The notes under the pieces are model-generated. The model saw only the letters and a list, made by a program, of their open reading frames with translations, did not search any database and was not told the origin of the DNA. The position numbers were made by a program, and so were the translations under genes. Below, piece by piece: positions 48,648 to 63,174 of a stretch of 64,000 nucleotides of DNA. This stretch comes from Triplophysa rosa (lineage: Eukaryota; Chordata; Actinopteri; Cypriniformes; Nemacheilidae), in NCBI RefSeq assembly GCF_024868665.1, contig NC_079891.1:32029592-32093591 (forward strand), written 5' to 3'. The first letter of the stretch is position 1. Each line of letters opens with the position of its first letter.

Positions 48648-51225
48648 CGAAAGGGCCTATATCGCAGCCACTGATATCCTGTCAGTGCACTGTGTGCGCG
48701 CGCATATCTCGGGCGGAAGTTGGTAGGCCTTGAGAAGGTTGATGAAAAACAGCTTTATGCATGCACCTTTAGAGCTACATAAATGATTAGCTGTCCCACA
48801 AACATCACCCAACGTATATTGTTGAGCGAAATGGTAAGCACAAATTCGCATGCACTTCGCAATTGTCAATGAGCCATCTTCGCGCTCTCATGCAATTGTT
48901 AATATATAGCTCGTGCTCTTGTTTTTGCTACAGATGCACGGTTGTCCTTTGAGTCGATTGCACTTTGTGTCCGTCTCAGAATTGGCAGAACTTTAGAAAC
49001 ACACACGTACACAACAACAATGAGCACAAAAGTTTACGAGATTAACTTTTATATTTTTAAGTTAATCGTTTTTAAACGCATGAATTAAGTCCTATACAAT
49101 TAAACGAATGATCAGGAAAATGTAAAGAGAAACGAATTCAATATATAGTAATATGTCAAATTAATTACGATCAGCAGTCAGTTTAATCTAAATATAGGCT
49201 AATTGGTGACACAGTAAAGATAATTTAAACAAAACCCTTTGGAAGGTTTTAGATTTTTGAATGAAATGCATCACAACAATTTGTGTACTTGATAAAATTG
49301 ATCCTTTGAAATAATATGATTGATCCTGCAAAATGTATACTAAATTAGAAATGTATGTATAAGGGAATATTAAACTAAAAGTAGGAATATTTAAACAATC
49401 AACTAAACTTTTCTCTTTACACCTTTTCAACAAGTGTTGCATGTCTTCATGCAGATAAAAAATAGTTTCCCAGTAATTCTCACCTCTGTAGTGACCATGT
49501 GACGCTCCCCAAACCGTGTTAGCCACGCCCAGCGTTGAGAAAAAAAACTCAAATAAGTTTGAAAAGGGTAATTAATTTGCACATATGCTCCTGTTCATTC
49601 ACACGGGTTTGTGATTGGTGTCTTAAAGTCTAATTGTCTGTACATCCCAACACTCTCTTCCAGAACATTTCTTGTATAGACAGTCTAAGAAAATGTATTT
49701 TAAATATGCACATAATTACTGCACATATCTCAATAAGCCCCAAACCCAGAACATATTCTCTTCATAATTTGTGTGGAATTTTCACAGCAAATCTTTTCTG
49801 ACGTGTGTTTTTTTTCACCTATAAACAGTAATGCATCTTCTACACTTGTGGACACTGCTTTACACAACCAAACACAATTGAGTCCTGTTGAACTTTAGCT
49901 TCAATAAATACAAAAATATAAGTCTTCTGATAAAAAGAAACAAACAGGGTAAAAACAATGAAAAGCATGTTTACGATTTGTCATATTCATTACTATTTTT
50001 GTGTGAACAACAGTCACAAGATCACGGATCACAAAAAAAACACATTGAAGAGATGTGAAGTCTCTTATATTGATTAGTTGGCCATCTGTTTTTACTATAA
50101 ATATCAAAAATAAACTACCATTTATACCTAAATAAATTAAGATCAAAGAATGCTTTCAAAACAAAATGGTTTATTAATAACTATTTTGCATTATAAATTG
50201 CATAAATGTGCTTTATGCAATTGCATATAATAATTGCATATAACATATTATTGCATATAATAATACACATTGCATAATGTGTTCTCAGACTATTAAGTTA
50301 ATTAATATCTTTTAACACGCCTAATCACTAATTTATGTAACATTAGAACATTTGATTTTCCTGTTGAATGCAATGCCACTGGGATATTTATTTGACATGG
50401 TTATATGCAAAAAATACACATCTTATCGGTGGTTCTCAATTACAGTCCAACCTGGAACATGCAGCACTACATATTTGTCTCTTTTCTTTAACACACCTGA
50501 TTTAAATAATCAACTCATTACCAGAGACTTGCATTAACACACAAAATGTGCAGTGGGGTACCCAGGACCGGAACTGAGAACCTAAATGACAAAACATTAT
50601 TTATTAGCTGCTACTCGTAGTTTCCATCACTGTTTTAAGCAGTTAAGATACTCATTACGTAGGATTGTATTGCTTGTTTGTTTATTTATTTTTTTCTTAA
50701 AAAAGGCTTTGACAAACAGCTCATTCAAAGTAAGTACATTTATTTAAGCTTACTCAAAACCAATTTTTTTTGTTAGTGAGCTGCATTTGCTTTAGTTTTT
50801 TTTTCTTCAAGAATCTGATTGGTGAAACATTTTTGTTGGTAAAGCTGCGAAGATTCATACATTCATTTCTTTCTTGAGGTTCATGTTCTGAGGTCTTAAA
50901 CATGTTTCCCTTCCTCTTTGATTCATACATTTCCTCCTGTTTGGTAATGTAGCATGTGACTCCCCCAGTCTTCCGTCCGCTCTCTCTCCCCCTCTGCTGT
51001 CTTTACTGGAAGAGGGCTATTGACTGGGGACCAATTCCTACTGATGGGTATTGATGACTGCGAGGTGAAAGTAACTGTGGCTTAGCGGCGTGGGGTTGTG
51101 AGAAGGCTGCGTGTTCGTCTCCTAACCTCATCTGTTTTTCTGAAGGCCCCCTCCTACTCTTCCTTTATTTTCACCCCCTCTCACTGACTCTTCAGGCCGT
51201 CCACGGCTCCTTGCCATACCCCAAC

Positions 51226-51285
51226 CCCCAGTTCCAGCCCCCGACCCAGCCCCCCAGTTCCAGCCCCCGACCCAGCCCCCCAGCT
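51226..51285. repeat. 26-bp tandem repeat, about 2.3 copies
   Basis: A C-rich unit (CCCAGTTCCAGCCCCCGACC plus CAGCCC) is repeated twice exactly, then partly a third time with GCTCC. Confidence 0.8.
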
Positions 51286-51743
51286 CCTGCTACAATCTCT
51301 CCTAATTGCATGCATGACATTCCAGCTGGGTGGGTGGCAAGGAGCCTTCTGCGCACTTTAATGTGTTATAGCAGGAAATAGAGAGCCTTTTAGAGATGAT
51401 TGACATGCAAACACAGATACATTAATGCAAAAGCGTGTCATACACTTTCACCATATCTTAAACCTTTTCTGTGTAAACATGTGCATCCGCACCTTTCTTT
51501 AAATATTCCTGAATTGTTCTGGTCAGAGTATTTATGGCGCTACAAAGATAAACAGGCAACGGTTCTGAGGGGGTGTCACAATTCCTCTTTATCATCACAA
51601 AAGCTTTATGTTGCACTAAAGTATGTTTTGTGGCTACGTGAAAAGAAAACAAGTAGAGGTTGTTATTCTATGGCTATCAAAAAACAAGGATGAGTTTGTT
51701 CGTAAGGACTCCCAGATACATGGTGAAATTTTACACATTTTAT

Positions 51744-51958
51744 ATTTACATTTACATTAAGTCATTTAGCAGACGCTTTTATCCAAAGCGACTTACAGAT
51801 GAGGGAAACAATGGAAGCAATTGGAACAACATAAGGACAACAAAAAGCATAAGTGCAATAAAAGAAAATTGGTCTCATATAGCCTATCACAGTATACAGT
51901 GCTAAGGGTTTTGTTTTTTGAAAGAGTAGAAAAGAGATAGAAGTCAGTTTTGTTTATA
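51744..51958 (-). mobile_element. LINE 3' UTR, 5'-truncated copy
   Basis: Nearly the same as the LINE 3' UTR at 18405-18605: ATTTAGCAGACGCTTTTATC, CAATGGAAGCAATTGGAACA, GGTCTCATATAGCCTA, GAAAGAGTAGAAAAGAGATA. It has an 11-base insertion relative to that copy (at about 51829) and a short flank of TTTACATTTACAT. Confidence 0.8.
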
Positions 51959-54900
51959 TAAATGTTTATAAATATTGTTTTCTAGTTGTGACAGACTCTC
52001 TCAAAAATATTTGTAAATGCAATAAATGTTGTTTTCTTGGAGGATAGTCTCTGTAAAACAATGTAAACTATCCTGTACTTTTTAAAATGAAAAATCATGC
52101 TTGTTTTTAAGAATTTAAAAATGATAATATCATAAAAAAATAAGACTCTTATGCCTGGTAACACTGCTGGGTAGGTGTTGCAAAATGTTAGTGATATAAT
52201 TTGCTATTCGACTTATCACATTTTTTAAAGCATTCTACCCCAAACAAGTCAGAGATTTAAGGCACATTTTATTAGATTATTATTTTTATTATTTATCCCA
52301 TCTGCCTTGGGGTTTGTGCTGTCAAAAACTGAACAAACACCCGGAATCAAAACGTTATGGCCGTTCAGTCACGTCCCCTCTCCACAACCTCTCAGGAACA
52401 TATATACTTAACACACATGGACACACGCACACACACACACACACAGATGTGAGCTCTCACAGGACGCTCAATCTCTCCTTTCACCAAGGTGCAGGAAATG
52501 CTTCCTTGAATGGAAATGTAAATAATAAAGAAATTCACCATTATTGCCAGATGTGGACTGGGACATCTCCTTCCTCCCTTCAAATCCGTCAATAACCCTC
52601 TTATGGTGGTGTGCTCTCTCTTTCTCTCTCTTCTCAAAAAGGAAACTGTTGGACTCCCAGATGACCTCTGACCCTTAGAGGTCAGCATCCACAGAATTCC
52701 CAGATGTCAGAGTTCAGAGCCACTGCTCGGGGTCTCAGGTTTCGTGCATATCCATGTGGCGCCAGGCCGCGGCTCTGCTCCGTATATACCACCCAGATCC
52801 CACTACATACCTGCTATTCAGTCTACAGGCTAAATATCAGAGAAGCTGCCCATTGGAGCGAAGAGCCAAAGACAAAAGGTTGTGACATCACAGAAGGGAC
52901 TATGAACTGCTATGGCATCAATTGATTTCATGGGTTCTTGTATATGTTTTTATATGATTATTTATATTGTATTCTTGCATTTGAGTGCATTTCATTTTAT
53001 AGGTTAGGCAAATGTAAGGCAAACAAGCAAAATGTCATTTTAAAGCTAGTTTAGAAATAAACAACAATTGCCATAGTTTACAAATGGTACGTTTATTGCA
53101 TTACGCTTTGATGTTACCCAAAACTCAAATTTCTCTGCCTCTATGGATAAACGATTGCTTGTTTATGTTTTATGGCATGTGAAAATGGCTGATGTATTCA
53201 AACTAATGTGAAGAAAGTTAAACACTGTCTATGCCACAAAAATAAAATAATTTGAGAAGATTCATGATAGATTAGTTATTTCACATCAACTGATTGCAAC
53301 ATCTGACATTTCCAATCACTTTTAGGCTAATGGTCTACACATAACCACAATACTTTGCCATTTTACTTTTATTCATTTGGTAATTCAAGCTGTCTTTATT
53401 GTGAAGCAACAATAATATTTCATGGTTTATAAAGAATGTGTAAACTTTAAAGGCAAACATTTGTTATATTTGTTACAAGTTGTAAACTTAAAACATCACT
53501 AATAAACGTATATTCGTTTCCACGTGTAAAAATTCTTCAAATTCGATTATTTTTCTAAACGTTTATTAGACGTGTTAACTTTCATTAAGAGTTTTATTAA
53601 CAACCTTTATGAAGTTTCTTTTCTATCACTTTTAACAACTAGCCTACACGTATTTGTGAATGAACCCATATTGAGACATAAAACTGACGGTTCATTCATG
53701 TAAAACTATTGGAGCTCATCTTTAAAAGCGATTAAAGGTCACAGAGATGTCTACATTCCTCAGTGTGTGTTGGTGTGTATGTATGTGTGTTGAGAAGGGG
53801 CGTGTCTAGTGCTGGTTTGTTGTCACATCTCTGAAAACTCAACCGCGGTCTCGTTGCTCAACATCTTATCGAAATGAAAACGATTTTTTTTCGTTCATTT
53901 GTAACAATTTGTTGTTTAATATACTAATTTCATTTGTTGATATTCAATCTAAATCGAAGAGAAACGGAAAATGTGTGTTATTGATGAATGAAGTTTTTAA
54001 ATAAATAGAAAATGTTATGTTTTATCTGGTTTACAATAACAGATACGTTTTAAGTCGCTTAGCAGACGAATATTTGAAGTGTTTTGTGCACTTGTCAGTC
54101 CATCCGTTTGTTTTAAGGATTTTATGTCTTTAAATTAGTTTAATAAATCAATAACAAATTAATATAATTATTTTTGTATGAAACAAGAGTTGCCTTAATC
54201 GAATCGCATATTATACGTGTTTTGTGAATGAAAATTAAACGAATGAAATGGAAAATATCGAACGAAGTGGGCTATCACAGTTGAGCTTGTTTTGTTTCTT
54301 TGTTAGGGAGAAGTTTTATTATGTTAATGTATTTGTGTGCAAATACGTTTTATTCACATTCAAAGTGTTTTAAAAGTAGTTTTCTTTGATTTAACTTCAC
54401 ATTTCTATTCAGAAAGTAAAGACTGATAGATCTGCAACTTTTTAAATAATAATAATTTACAACTTTTTGAGTAACTGCTGCTTTATTTTGCAAGGAAAAT
54501 TGTTAGATTACCCAGCCAATACAAATTATAAATGACTTAGATTAACAAGAAAGTCACTTAGATTAATAAACTTGAAGTTCTTGATAATCATCAGTAATAA
54601 AAGTTAGATTAACTGCTATTTTTTTTTCATTTGCTTAAACTATTACAAAAGGTTACTGAAGATTACCTCATGAAAACTAATTATTCATTTAAATGTGTTC
54701 AGTTTCTTGAAGTTTAATATTTTATGTTCACCTAGAATCATAAGTCTTTATTCCACAAGAGACCCTTTTCAGAACATTTTGTTCTTTAAAAAACATATAT
54801 TTTTATTTCTAAAGAATTACTGTGCAAATCAAGAATTGTGTATGTATGTAAATGTTGATAAGGAAAGAAACAATGAAACATTGCAGAACTTTTATTTTTA

Positions 54901-57900
54901 AGAATGTAATTTAGGTCACTGATGCATCTTGCCATGAAATGCATGCTTTAGGTAGCTTGTCATATTTTCTTTGTTTGTTAATTTTCTTTTATCAGAATTT
55001 AAGTTTATATAATGCACATTTCTATACATCAGTTTCTGATTCAATTCCTCATCTATAAATAAATGTGAGGATGATGAGAAAAGCAGCAACCGGTGATGAA
55101 TCATTGCTCTGATTGAAGTATCTCATGATGGATGAACACTGGTCAGTGTGTGTCCCTGGTCTGTTAAACTGAGCAAACTAGTATTTGTTACCTGATCATG
55201 TTTGTGGTGGGTCTAAAATAAGTCAACAAGAATGATGTTTTCATGTAAATGCTATAAAAATAGTGGCCATCACACTGTTTTTGTGTATGGTTGTGGGTTC
55301 AGCTCATGGCGGAGGTCTCCTGTTTTTCTGCATGCGTGTAATGAAGTTTCTGAACATGTTGTTTTCTCCAGTTTCCCGGCCCCTCGGTGGTCCTCCATGG
55401 TGTGTGTGTGTGATACCTCAGTCTAGTTTGTGTGTTAGCACTCAGGTTTGACTTCAGACGCATTCCAGCTCTTTGAGGTCTCTCTGTACATACCTATTGC
55501 AGGAGAGGTCAGAGGGCAACAGCCCCTAGCTAAAAGCATGGCCTTGATGTGAGGACTCTGTTCAAACAATCCTGGCATTGCAGGTTCTCAACTACAGAGT
55601 GATAGGGTGGAGGAGGGAAGCATTTGGCGGTGGGATGGGGGTGCGCTTCAACATTTAAAAAATATGATGGTATGAAGTACAAAATATTTTTTATTCATTA
55701 TTTTGAAAAAGAAAAACAAACCTTAGTTTAGATCTCTAAAACACACACAAACAATACGCAAGTAAATTATGTTTTTAAAATGTATCTCTCAAACCTCCAC
55801 TGACATTTCTCTGATGTCTTTATTCATTTCCTTTATGCACATTTTGCTGAATACGAATGTTAGGGAATATGAAACATAAGGTGTATCTACAAAAACTCTT
55901 TAATACTTCAATAAATACAGATGAAAATCCTTTAAATAGAACAAGTTTAAGTTTAAAGTTATTAAGATGTATCTACAGCTACATAACTTGGGTTTTAACC
56001 TGCTTTCATTGTTTATATTTGGAATTAATTGTTGTTAAAGTAAATGCAAAAGATTTATTTTACAAGCTACTGCGCTTAGTCATTAAACAGGTTTTATTTC
56101 GTTGTTTACAATTTATTTCTTCATTTTAATTTACATATCAAACATGTATATTGAAATGTATGCTTTTATTTTAACACTTTGTTGTTAGCAGAATGTAATT
56201 CTCAAAAGAGAAAGATCACATTTCAACCATGTACAGTGTTTGTATCACCTTCCTTATACTGTATGTCTGAAAAAAAACAATTTATTGCAAATATAAACAT
56301 TTTATTTTAATGATATAATCAACACACAGCTTTTTATTGTTTGTTCTTATTATTTAATAGGTTTAATTGGAAGACAAACTTCATTTCACATGCATATAAA
56401 TGCACCAAAACTCTCATTGTTTGTTTTATTCTTCTTCTTCATCAAATATTTACATATTCTCAGCATGCTCTTTAAATTGATAAATATGAGCACCACTATG
56501 CAAAAACAACTGCAGACATACAGCCCTTAAAAAAACCACACAACTCTTTCTCATCAGAATGGTTTGCTCCACCTTCCTCTCCATCACACCTTGTAGTGCT
56601 CTTCAGATTACTCACAGCAGAGTGCCAGAATGCTTCATACTCCCTGCATATCTCACGAATGTGTGAAGATGAGAGTGGGGGGGCCTGATAAAGGAAATGA
56701 CAGGAAATGGAGAGAAGGAAGAGGTTTGATGGGTGATGATAATGATACTTATGAAGTACACATATCAATCTGATATCTGCAATCATACTCGTGACTACAG
56801 TAAGACCAACAACAGTAACTAACTAAACAGACAAACATAAATTTACTCATTTGCTTTTCCTCTTTTTGGTCTGACCAAACATCATTAACATAACACAAGT
56901 CCTGATTTTCCCTCCAGCATTACACACACTCCAAAACAAGAGATTTATAAGAAAGGATTCTAGTGGGTATAATATTATCACATCAAACAAATTGTTATTC
57001 TATATTTACAGCATTTATAAAACCCACCTTATTGTTTTAAAATACAGGATTGCTTTAAAGTTGTTTGCATTTTATTGAGTTAAAACACACTGATGTGTGC
57101 TTGACCAACAAACAGACTTGGGCATAGAACGATGTTTAAAAGTTCATGATTTAATTTTACTCATCTCTTATAATAAAGTAAATTGTTGAGACCCAGAGGA
57201 ACATTATTATTATAGTTTGCTTTTTGATAGTTCAGGAGCTGTAATGTTCATAGATGTTGTAATGTTTTGTTCAGTCATGTTTCATTTAAGTATAAGTAAT
57301 ATGTTTCTTCTGTAATTTAATTGGCCATTAAAAATAAACAAATGAACAAATACAGTTGAAAAATGCAGCAAGAGTACAGCCCTGTAAAATGTAAATGGCA
57401 TCATTTGGGCTTGGACAATTTTGATAAGAAATGCTAATGTTGAAATCTTTGACTTTTGACTGCAGACTTGTTATCTTGGCAAATCTGAGCACAGTTGGAC
57501 ACATTGTTGAGACACATCTGAATGAGACACGTGAGAGAAACATATTAAAGAGATCTTTTTTCTTTCCTATAAGTGTGATGTGGAAGAAAGCACTCAAAAT
57601 TGAAAGAGGGATTGGATGTCATGTCCTCTTTACAGCACCAGTAAGATCTGTTCCTTCCCTGCCATGCTTGTTCTCCATCATACGCTGCTTTCTGAAGAAA
57701 CATCACCAACGCTTATCAGTTCCAGACTTGAACCTTCATAGTGTCAAACAGCTTCAGCTCGCTGGTTACAAGTGAGTCACTCGTCTTTACTGGAAGCGGT
57801 TCTAATGGGTAATCGGTTCATTTCCCCCATCCTGCCAGTCGATTCCCCGCTCTCTCTTTCATCCCAGATTCACTGTGTTCTACTGATATTTATATCATAC

Positions 57901-58840
57901 ATTTGTCCGTAAAATGATTTCCTCTTTAAATCTAAAGAGAGAGAGAAGGATTCAGTGACAGAAGAAAAGAGAGAGATTCAACAAGGCAAATAAGCATGTT
58001 TGTTCATCCATGTCTGTAATTTCATCCCTCCTTCGCCCTGTAATTATTCACTTTCAAATTCTTTTTGTCTGCCGCTCTCCTTCAAGGTGGCGCATGTTCT
58101 TATGATCTTAAACACTGCTTTTGCTTTCAGTTCACTTCTTTTTCTTCTTGTACAGGGTGGCATTTATTTATGTCTATGTCTGTGCGGAATAAGAGAAAAA
58201 TGTCAGAAAGAGAAGAGGTGGAGAGAGAGTGCTGATGAAACCTGGTCAATCAACTATGACTCATCTTACCCAATCAGTTTCACACACACACACACATGAA
58301 CGCATTATGCATATTTATGTTCTAGAGCTTCTTTCAACATATATGTTTTGTTCTTGAACAACAAACTGACATCAAACAGGACCAAGGTCATAATTTCGTC
58401 AGATTATCTGAACAAGGCCATCTTTTGTGTGCGCGTGCGAACATCTGTGTGCTGTGACAGTCCCAGATGAGTCAATACAGGGGGAGGCAGGCATTGTGGG
58501 TTGGATGGGTTTAGTTTAATTGATCACTCTGCTGAAGGAGACAAACTCAACTCCAAGCTTCCTCTGCCATCTGTGGGGTCACAGACACACACACACACAC
58601 AACCTGCTGGTTTTCCCTTTTTTTCTTAATTCTCTCCCTTTTCTGTTATTTTAAAGACATTTATTAAAAAAAAGCAGTTGGACAGTTGATTAAACAAATT
58701 GGCCGAACATATTGAACTATATCCAATACGAGATGTATTTGTAATTGGCAGGGATTTGTGAACAGTTGCAATCCGGCATTTGAAGTCAGATGCTGCGGCA
58801 ATCTGTTCATGCCGTTTAGACGAGAATCTTTTGATGTGAC

Positions 58841-58859
58841 GTCGCCATCTAGCGGTGGC
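58841..58859 (-). promoter_or_regulatory. CTCF-like motif
   Basis: Minus strand GCCACCGCTAGATGGCGAC contains CGCTAGATGGCGA, close to the CTCF core, 1.2 kb upstream of top3b. Binding is unproven. Confidence 0.35.
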
Positions 58860-60058
58860 TTGTGATTGGTCGCCTCATCACTGCTTATTTAGTGGTCTTC
58901 ATTCTTTTTCAGACCAAGGGGAGCTATGGATGGATAGAGAAGGAGCAGAGACCCCCTGTTACATATTTAACGCATAGCCTATATGCATATATTGCCATAC
59001 GAATGGGTTCGCATACTTTTGCTTTTATTAGGCAACGTAAATATTCAAAAAATAATTATTGGAAAGCCATATAGCCTACTTTTAAAATACAATGTGACAT
59101 TTTAATTTGAATAATAAACAATTGATTTTAAATGAATTGATTTTAAATGAATACTGATTATTATGTATGCACTCCATTTTAATTTCAATAAATTAAAAAA
59201 TACGAATATTAATTAGGATAAAGGGTAAAAGACTATGGTTGCAGGACCAACAAAAGATAGTCTTACCTGGCACGTCTTATCTGGTCAAATTAGGGACACA
59301 AACAAGAAATTTTTGAACATTTAAATGCGTATTTTTAATGCGAATACACTGTGTAGGCTGTATTGACTGTTAAAATTATTTCAGATCCGAATGGAAAAAT
59401 ATGATAAATTATTTATTTAATAAATAAATAATGTATTGTATTGTTTACACCGTAAGTTAGTCTGCCAAATGCATAAAATGTAGCCTAAATTTAGGACAGT
59501 CGCTGTTGGTCGAAGTGTCGAAAGGTAAGATTGTACTCAAATTTTCACGTATGAAGTGTCACATGAAGCATTACGTTAAATTAACATTTTACTGCTCTTA
59601 AAAACACAAAATTGTTGATGTTTTCCGTTAAGTGTATGGCACTTTTCCCTTTGTAAATTGGGATTATTGCGATGCAAACGCATTTGGAAGATTTTGAAAT
59701 GTATATGATGTACATATTTACTGCTGAAAATCTTTTAATTACAATAAAAGTAACATGTTTGTACCTGTCCTGCAGTGACTCGCTGAATAAAACGTTTTGG
59801 TGTACGTCAAAACACGGTAGTCTATGGTAAAACTTCATGGACTTTTATTTTGACAGCAGTTGAACACACCAACCGGAACTTAACGTGTTTGACTGTTTCG
59901 TGGCTCCATAGACCGGTGTGTTATTATCTCGTTTGAGGGTTTAATAAATGAAATAAATTATTTTGCTGTTTAATTAATAGAAAATGTCTAATTCTACGTA
60001 TTTAAATATATCGGCAGGTTTGATTGACGTGTATCAGTAGTGAATCCTTGCAGCAGAT

Positions 60059-63000
60059 ATGAGGACTGTGTTCATGGTGGCTGAGAAGCCCTCTCTTGCT
60101 CAGTCTATTGCCAAAATCCTCTCTAAAGGTAACTGTTAAGTTCTTAACATATTGCTTTTAGCTGTTAAATAGTCTTTCTGCAATGACACGTATTCGGATT
60201 TTAATTGAGTAACTTTGATTTTCTATGCTGACCAATGAGAAAGTTCATTGGCTGTCTTTTAGTTTCACTGGCAAAAGTTCGATGGTTATTTGGTGTCACT
60301 CTAAAGTTATGTAACTTGGATTTATATCACAGTATGACGATATTACCATATGATGCCCTTTTTACTTCACCACTGTACCTTTTTGTTGTTCATATCTTAC
60401 TTGTTGTTGTGTTCTTCTTTCACTTTAGTGTATATGTTGTATTCATTCACACCTTTCTTGACTATTTTGATGTTGCAAAAGTCTTGAAACTTCTGTATAA
60501 TAGACTGCAGGTGTTCAGAGGTTGCTCGGATGTCTGTAAACATTTGTTTACTGTAAAACAGTAAGAGGAAAATATGGCAACATTTTGTTACAAAACCTGT
60601 TTATTATTTCACATTGACAAGCAACAATATTCTGGTCGTATGTGTTGATGTTATGTTTTTATGAATAAATAAGCATAGACGTCTTTGTGGCAGGCATGAA
60701 CCTTCATTAACACAAACATTACTTATAATTCTAATAATAAATGATTCATCTAATGGATAAATTCTTAGTCTTGGCTCTAGTTCTGTCGGTACGTGGCACA
60801 TATACAGGCGATGTTGACATCCTCAAATTCCAGTGCATAAGTTGGGCATCTTGGGTTTTTTCGGAGAAATGGCATTTTGATTGCAATTGGGATGCTCTCC
60901 AGACTTGAAGAGTCTTCGATGCCTTTACAGGAGTCACTGTTCAGACAGTTGGCTTCATAGAAGATCTGTGGCACTCGATCCAAGTCAATATTCTCTCTGA
61001 TGCAGAAAATAAACATTTATATATATATATATATATATTTAAAATTTTATATTCCAGTTGTATTGCAAACTTTACTGCAAAAAGTCAATAAAATTGAAAA
61101 AGAATGTATGTCCATGAACTCTTAGTTCAACTCACACATAGCTCCATGCGGCCACGCTGCGCTCATTGATTCTGCTGGGCAGGTTGATGAGGTGTGTGTG
61201 ATATTCTCTCAGCGTGGATGAGCAGTAGGTGTGTTCCACACACTGCGCTGGGATTGTACTGCATTGACTGGGGTCCCACACCAGCAGAAAAATACTTAGG
61301 AGCCCGAGAATCTAAAGAAGAGAGAGGATTAAATAACCACAATAATTATTGGTCTGTTGTGTTTCTGCTTTTCTGTTTGGCGGTGTGTGTACGACAGGTA
61401 CGGACTATATCGTGCCGTTTTCTGCGTTTCTTTGTTGTTGACACCTTTTAAGAAAGGGAACTATGGTAATCTTAATTTTGAACCATTTCTTTGTAATAGA
61501 CAGATGTATTACCTGTTCTGTTAGGCCAATTTCAGAAAGTCTTTATTGAAAATGATGGTCCTTCTAGCATCAAATCCCAAATCTACAAACAGCCTTTTTG
61601 ACTGGCGTTTTTTTAAACTATCTGTTTAATTCTTGAGAGTAAATATTGTGTAAAATTACTTTTTGTCTAAATCTCAATTGTCATAATTTAATTGCATTAT
61701 ATATGTTCATCATATCAGCTATCAGCCACCCTGCTGTTTGCATCAGTATCGACCATGAAAAAACATATTGGGACTAGTGTTCTATAAATATGTTTTTTTT
61801 TCTAACAATAAATGCCAATTTGTGCAGTACAGAATTTGTATATGTATTGTGGAGTTATTGCCATTTTTATTCTGGTTTTATAAATTTATATACAGAAGGC
61901 TCAATTGAACTTTAAATGTTGCCATCTCAATAAGTTGTATGTGCAACAAAAATATAATTGAAAATTATTCAAGTTTTGGAAAGAAATCAGTTTTTTGAAT
62001 TGTAGGGTTTTTTTGTTCAAAATATTATGATATCTTTATATTGCCAACCCAGTATCATGTATTGTATGTGTGTCGTTACACAACTAATACGATGCCAATT
62101 TCTTATTTATACAAATATACATATGAACATGTGAATTTGTAGAACTGCAGGTTTTGAGTGTGAGTACACAATATTTATGCAAAGCTTACTTAAAATATTT
62201 CAAACTGACAATAACATTTGCAAATTAAATTTGTCTGCTATTAAGTTTTTAACTGAGTCTTGTAGAGTGCATCTGTCTGAGGATGATGTTTGGGACTCAC
62301 CTGTAGCTCTTGCATGCTGTATGATGAAGCTGTAGAGGTGACTGGTGGATGCTGGAGGTTTGGCTTGTCTGGTGGTAAAGATGCTGGTCCAAATGTGTCT
62401 GTCGGCTTATATTTATGTACCATCATCTCAATGGAGACCTTTCAAAGGCCTGTGCTCAAGGAGAGAGAGGAGGAGCAGACCCTTACACTGTCATTAGCGT
62501 GTGGCCTTTTTTTTGGGTTCATTCACTTACATCCTCATCTAGATGTAAGAGTTCAGCCTTGGAAACGGCATACCATTAGCCCACGGCAACTAGGAACGTC
62601 ATTCATGCTGATTTAGAGCAGGTATAGCATTAATGGAGAGAATGTGGAGAAAAGAATGAATGGAAAGGAGGATTGTATAATAATGCATAATTGGTGTTCT
62701 TAATAGTGTTTTTTAAAGGTGGGATAACATGCAGTTTCTGTCAATCTCATATTAATCTTGACTACCTATACAGTAGTATTGCATACGTCGTATCTTCAAA
62801 GAGTATTTAGTTTGATCAAATTTATAAAAGAGAGATACAGTTGTACGATTATTTCCGGAAAAAGACGAGCTGCTTGAGGCGGGCAGGGGGACTAGAGCAC
62901 GAGCACACAACATCATCGCATGAATCCCTTTGTGTTGTATACATTATGCACGTATGCGCAGATTGCCAAAAAAACCCCACAGACATATGACTTAGTTTGA

Positions 63001-63135
63001 CCTACCGTGTGCGGTTCATGTCCGGCATGTTTTAGCACTGGGACCGCGCCATCTCCAAATCTAGCGTTATAACCAACGTTTATTTAACATCCATCACTGA
63101 AATGCCGCACGCACGCACGCACACACGCACACACG

Positions 63136-63174
<39 letters not shown>

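Larger units (their letters stand above)
45806..60058. other. 14-kb protein-gene-free region
   Basis: No protein gene or convincing exon found. Contents: the candidate promoter near 47.6 kb; GC-richer non-repetitive patches at about 48285-48560, 50940-51320, 52300-52900, 55300-55640 and 57770-58560 that could be regulatory; a LINE tail at 51744-51958; simple repeats at 48626, 52430, 58280 and 58585; a 26-bp tandem repeat at 51226-51285; and a CTCF-like motif at 58841-58859. The longest frames (about 100 residues) have no family resemblance. Confidence 0.5.

Noticed and set aside
51400..51693. 97-residue open frame
   Set aside because: No homology recognised, no codon bias, runs into a LINE tail region; treated as chance.
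62316..62426. Longer N-terminus for the IL-17-like protein from an upstream in-frame ATG
   Set aside because: It would place about 37 polar residues before the signal peptide and starts upstream of the TATA-like box.
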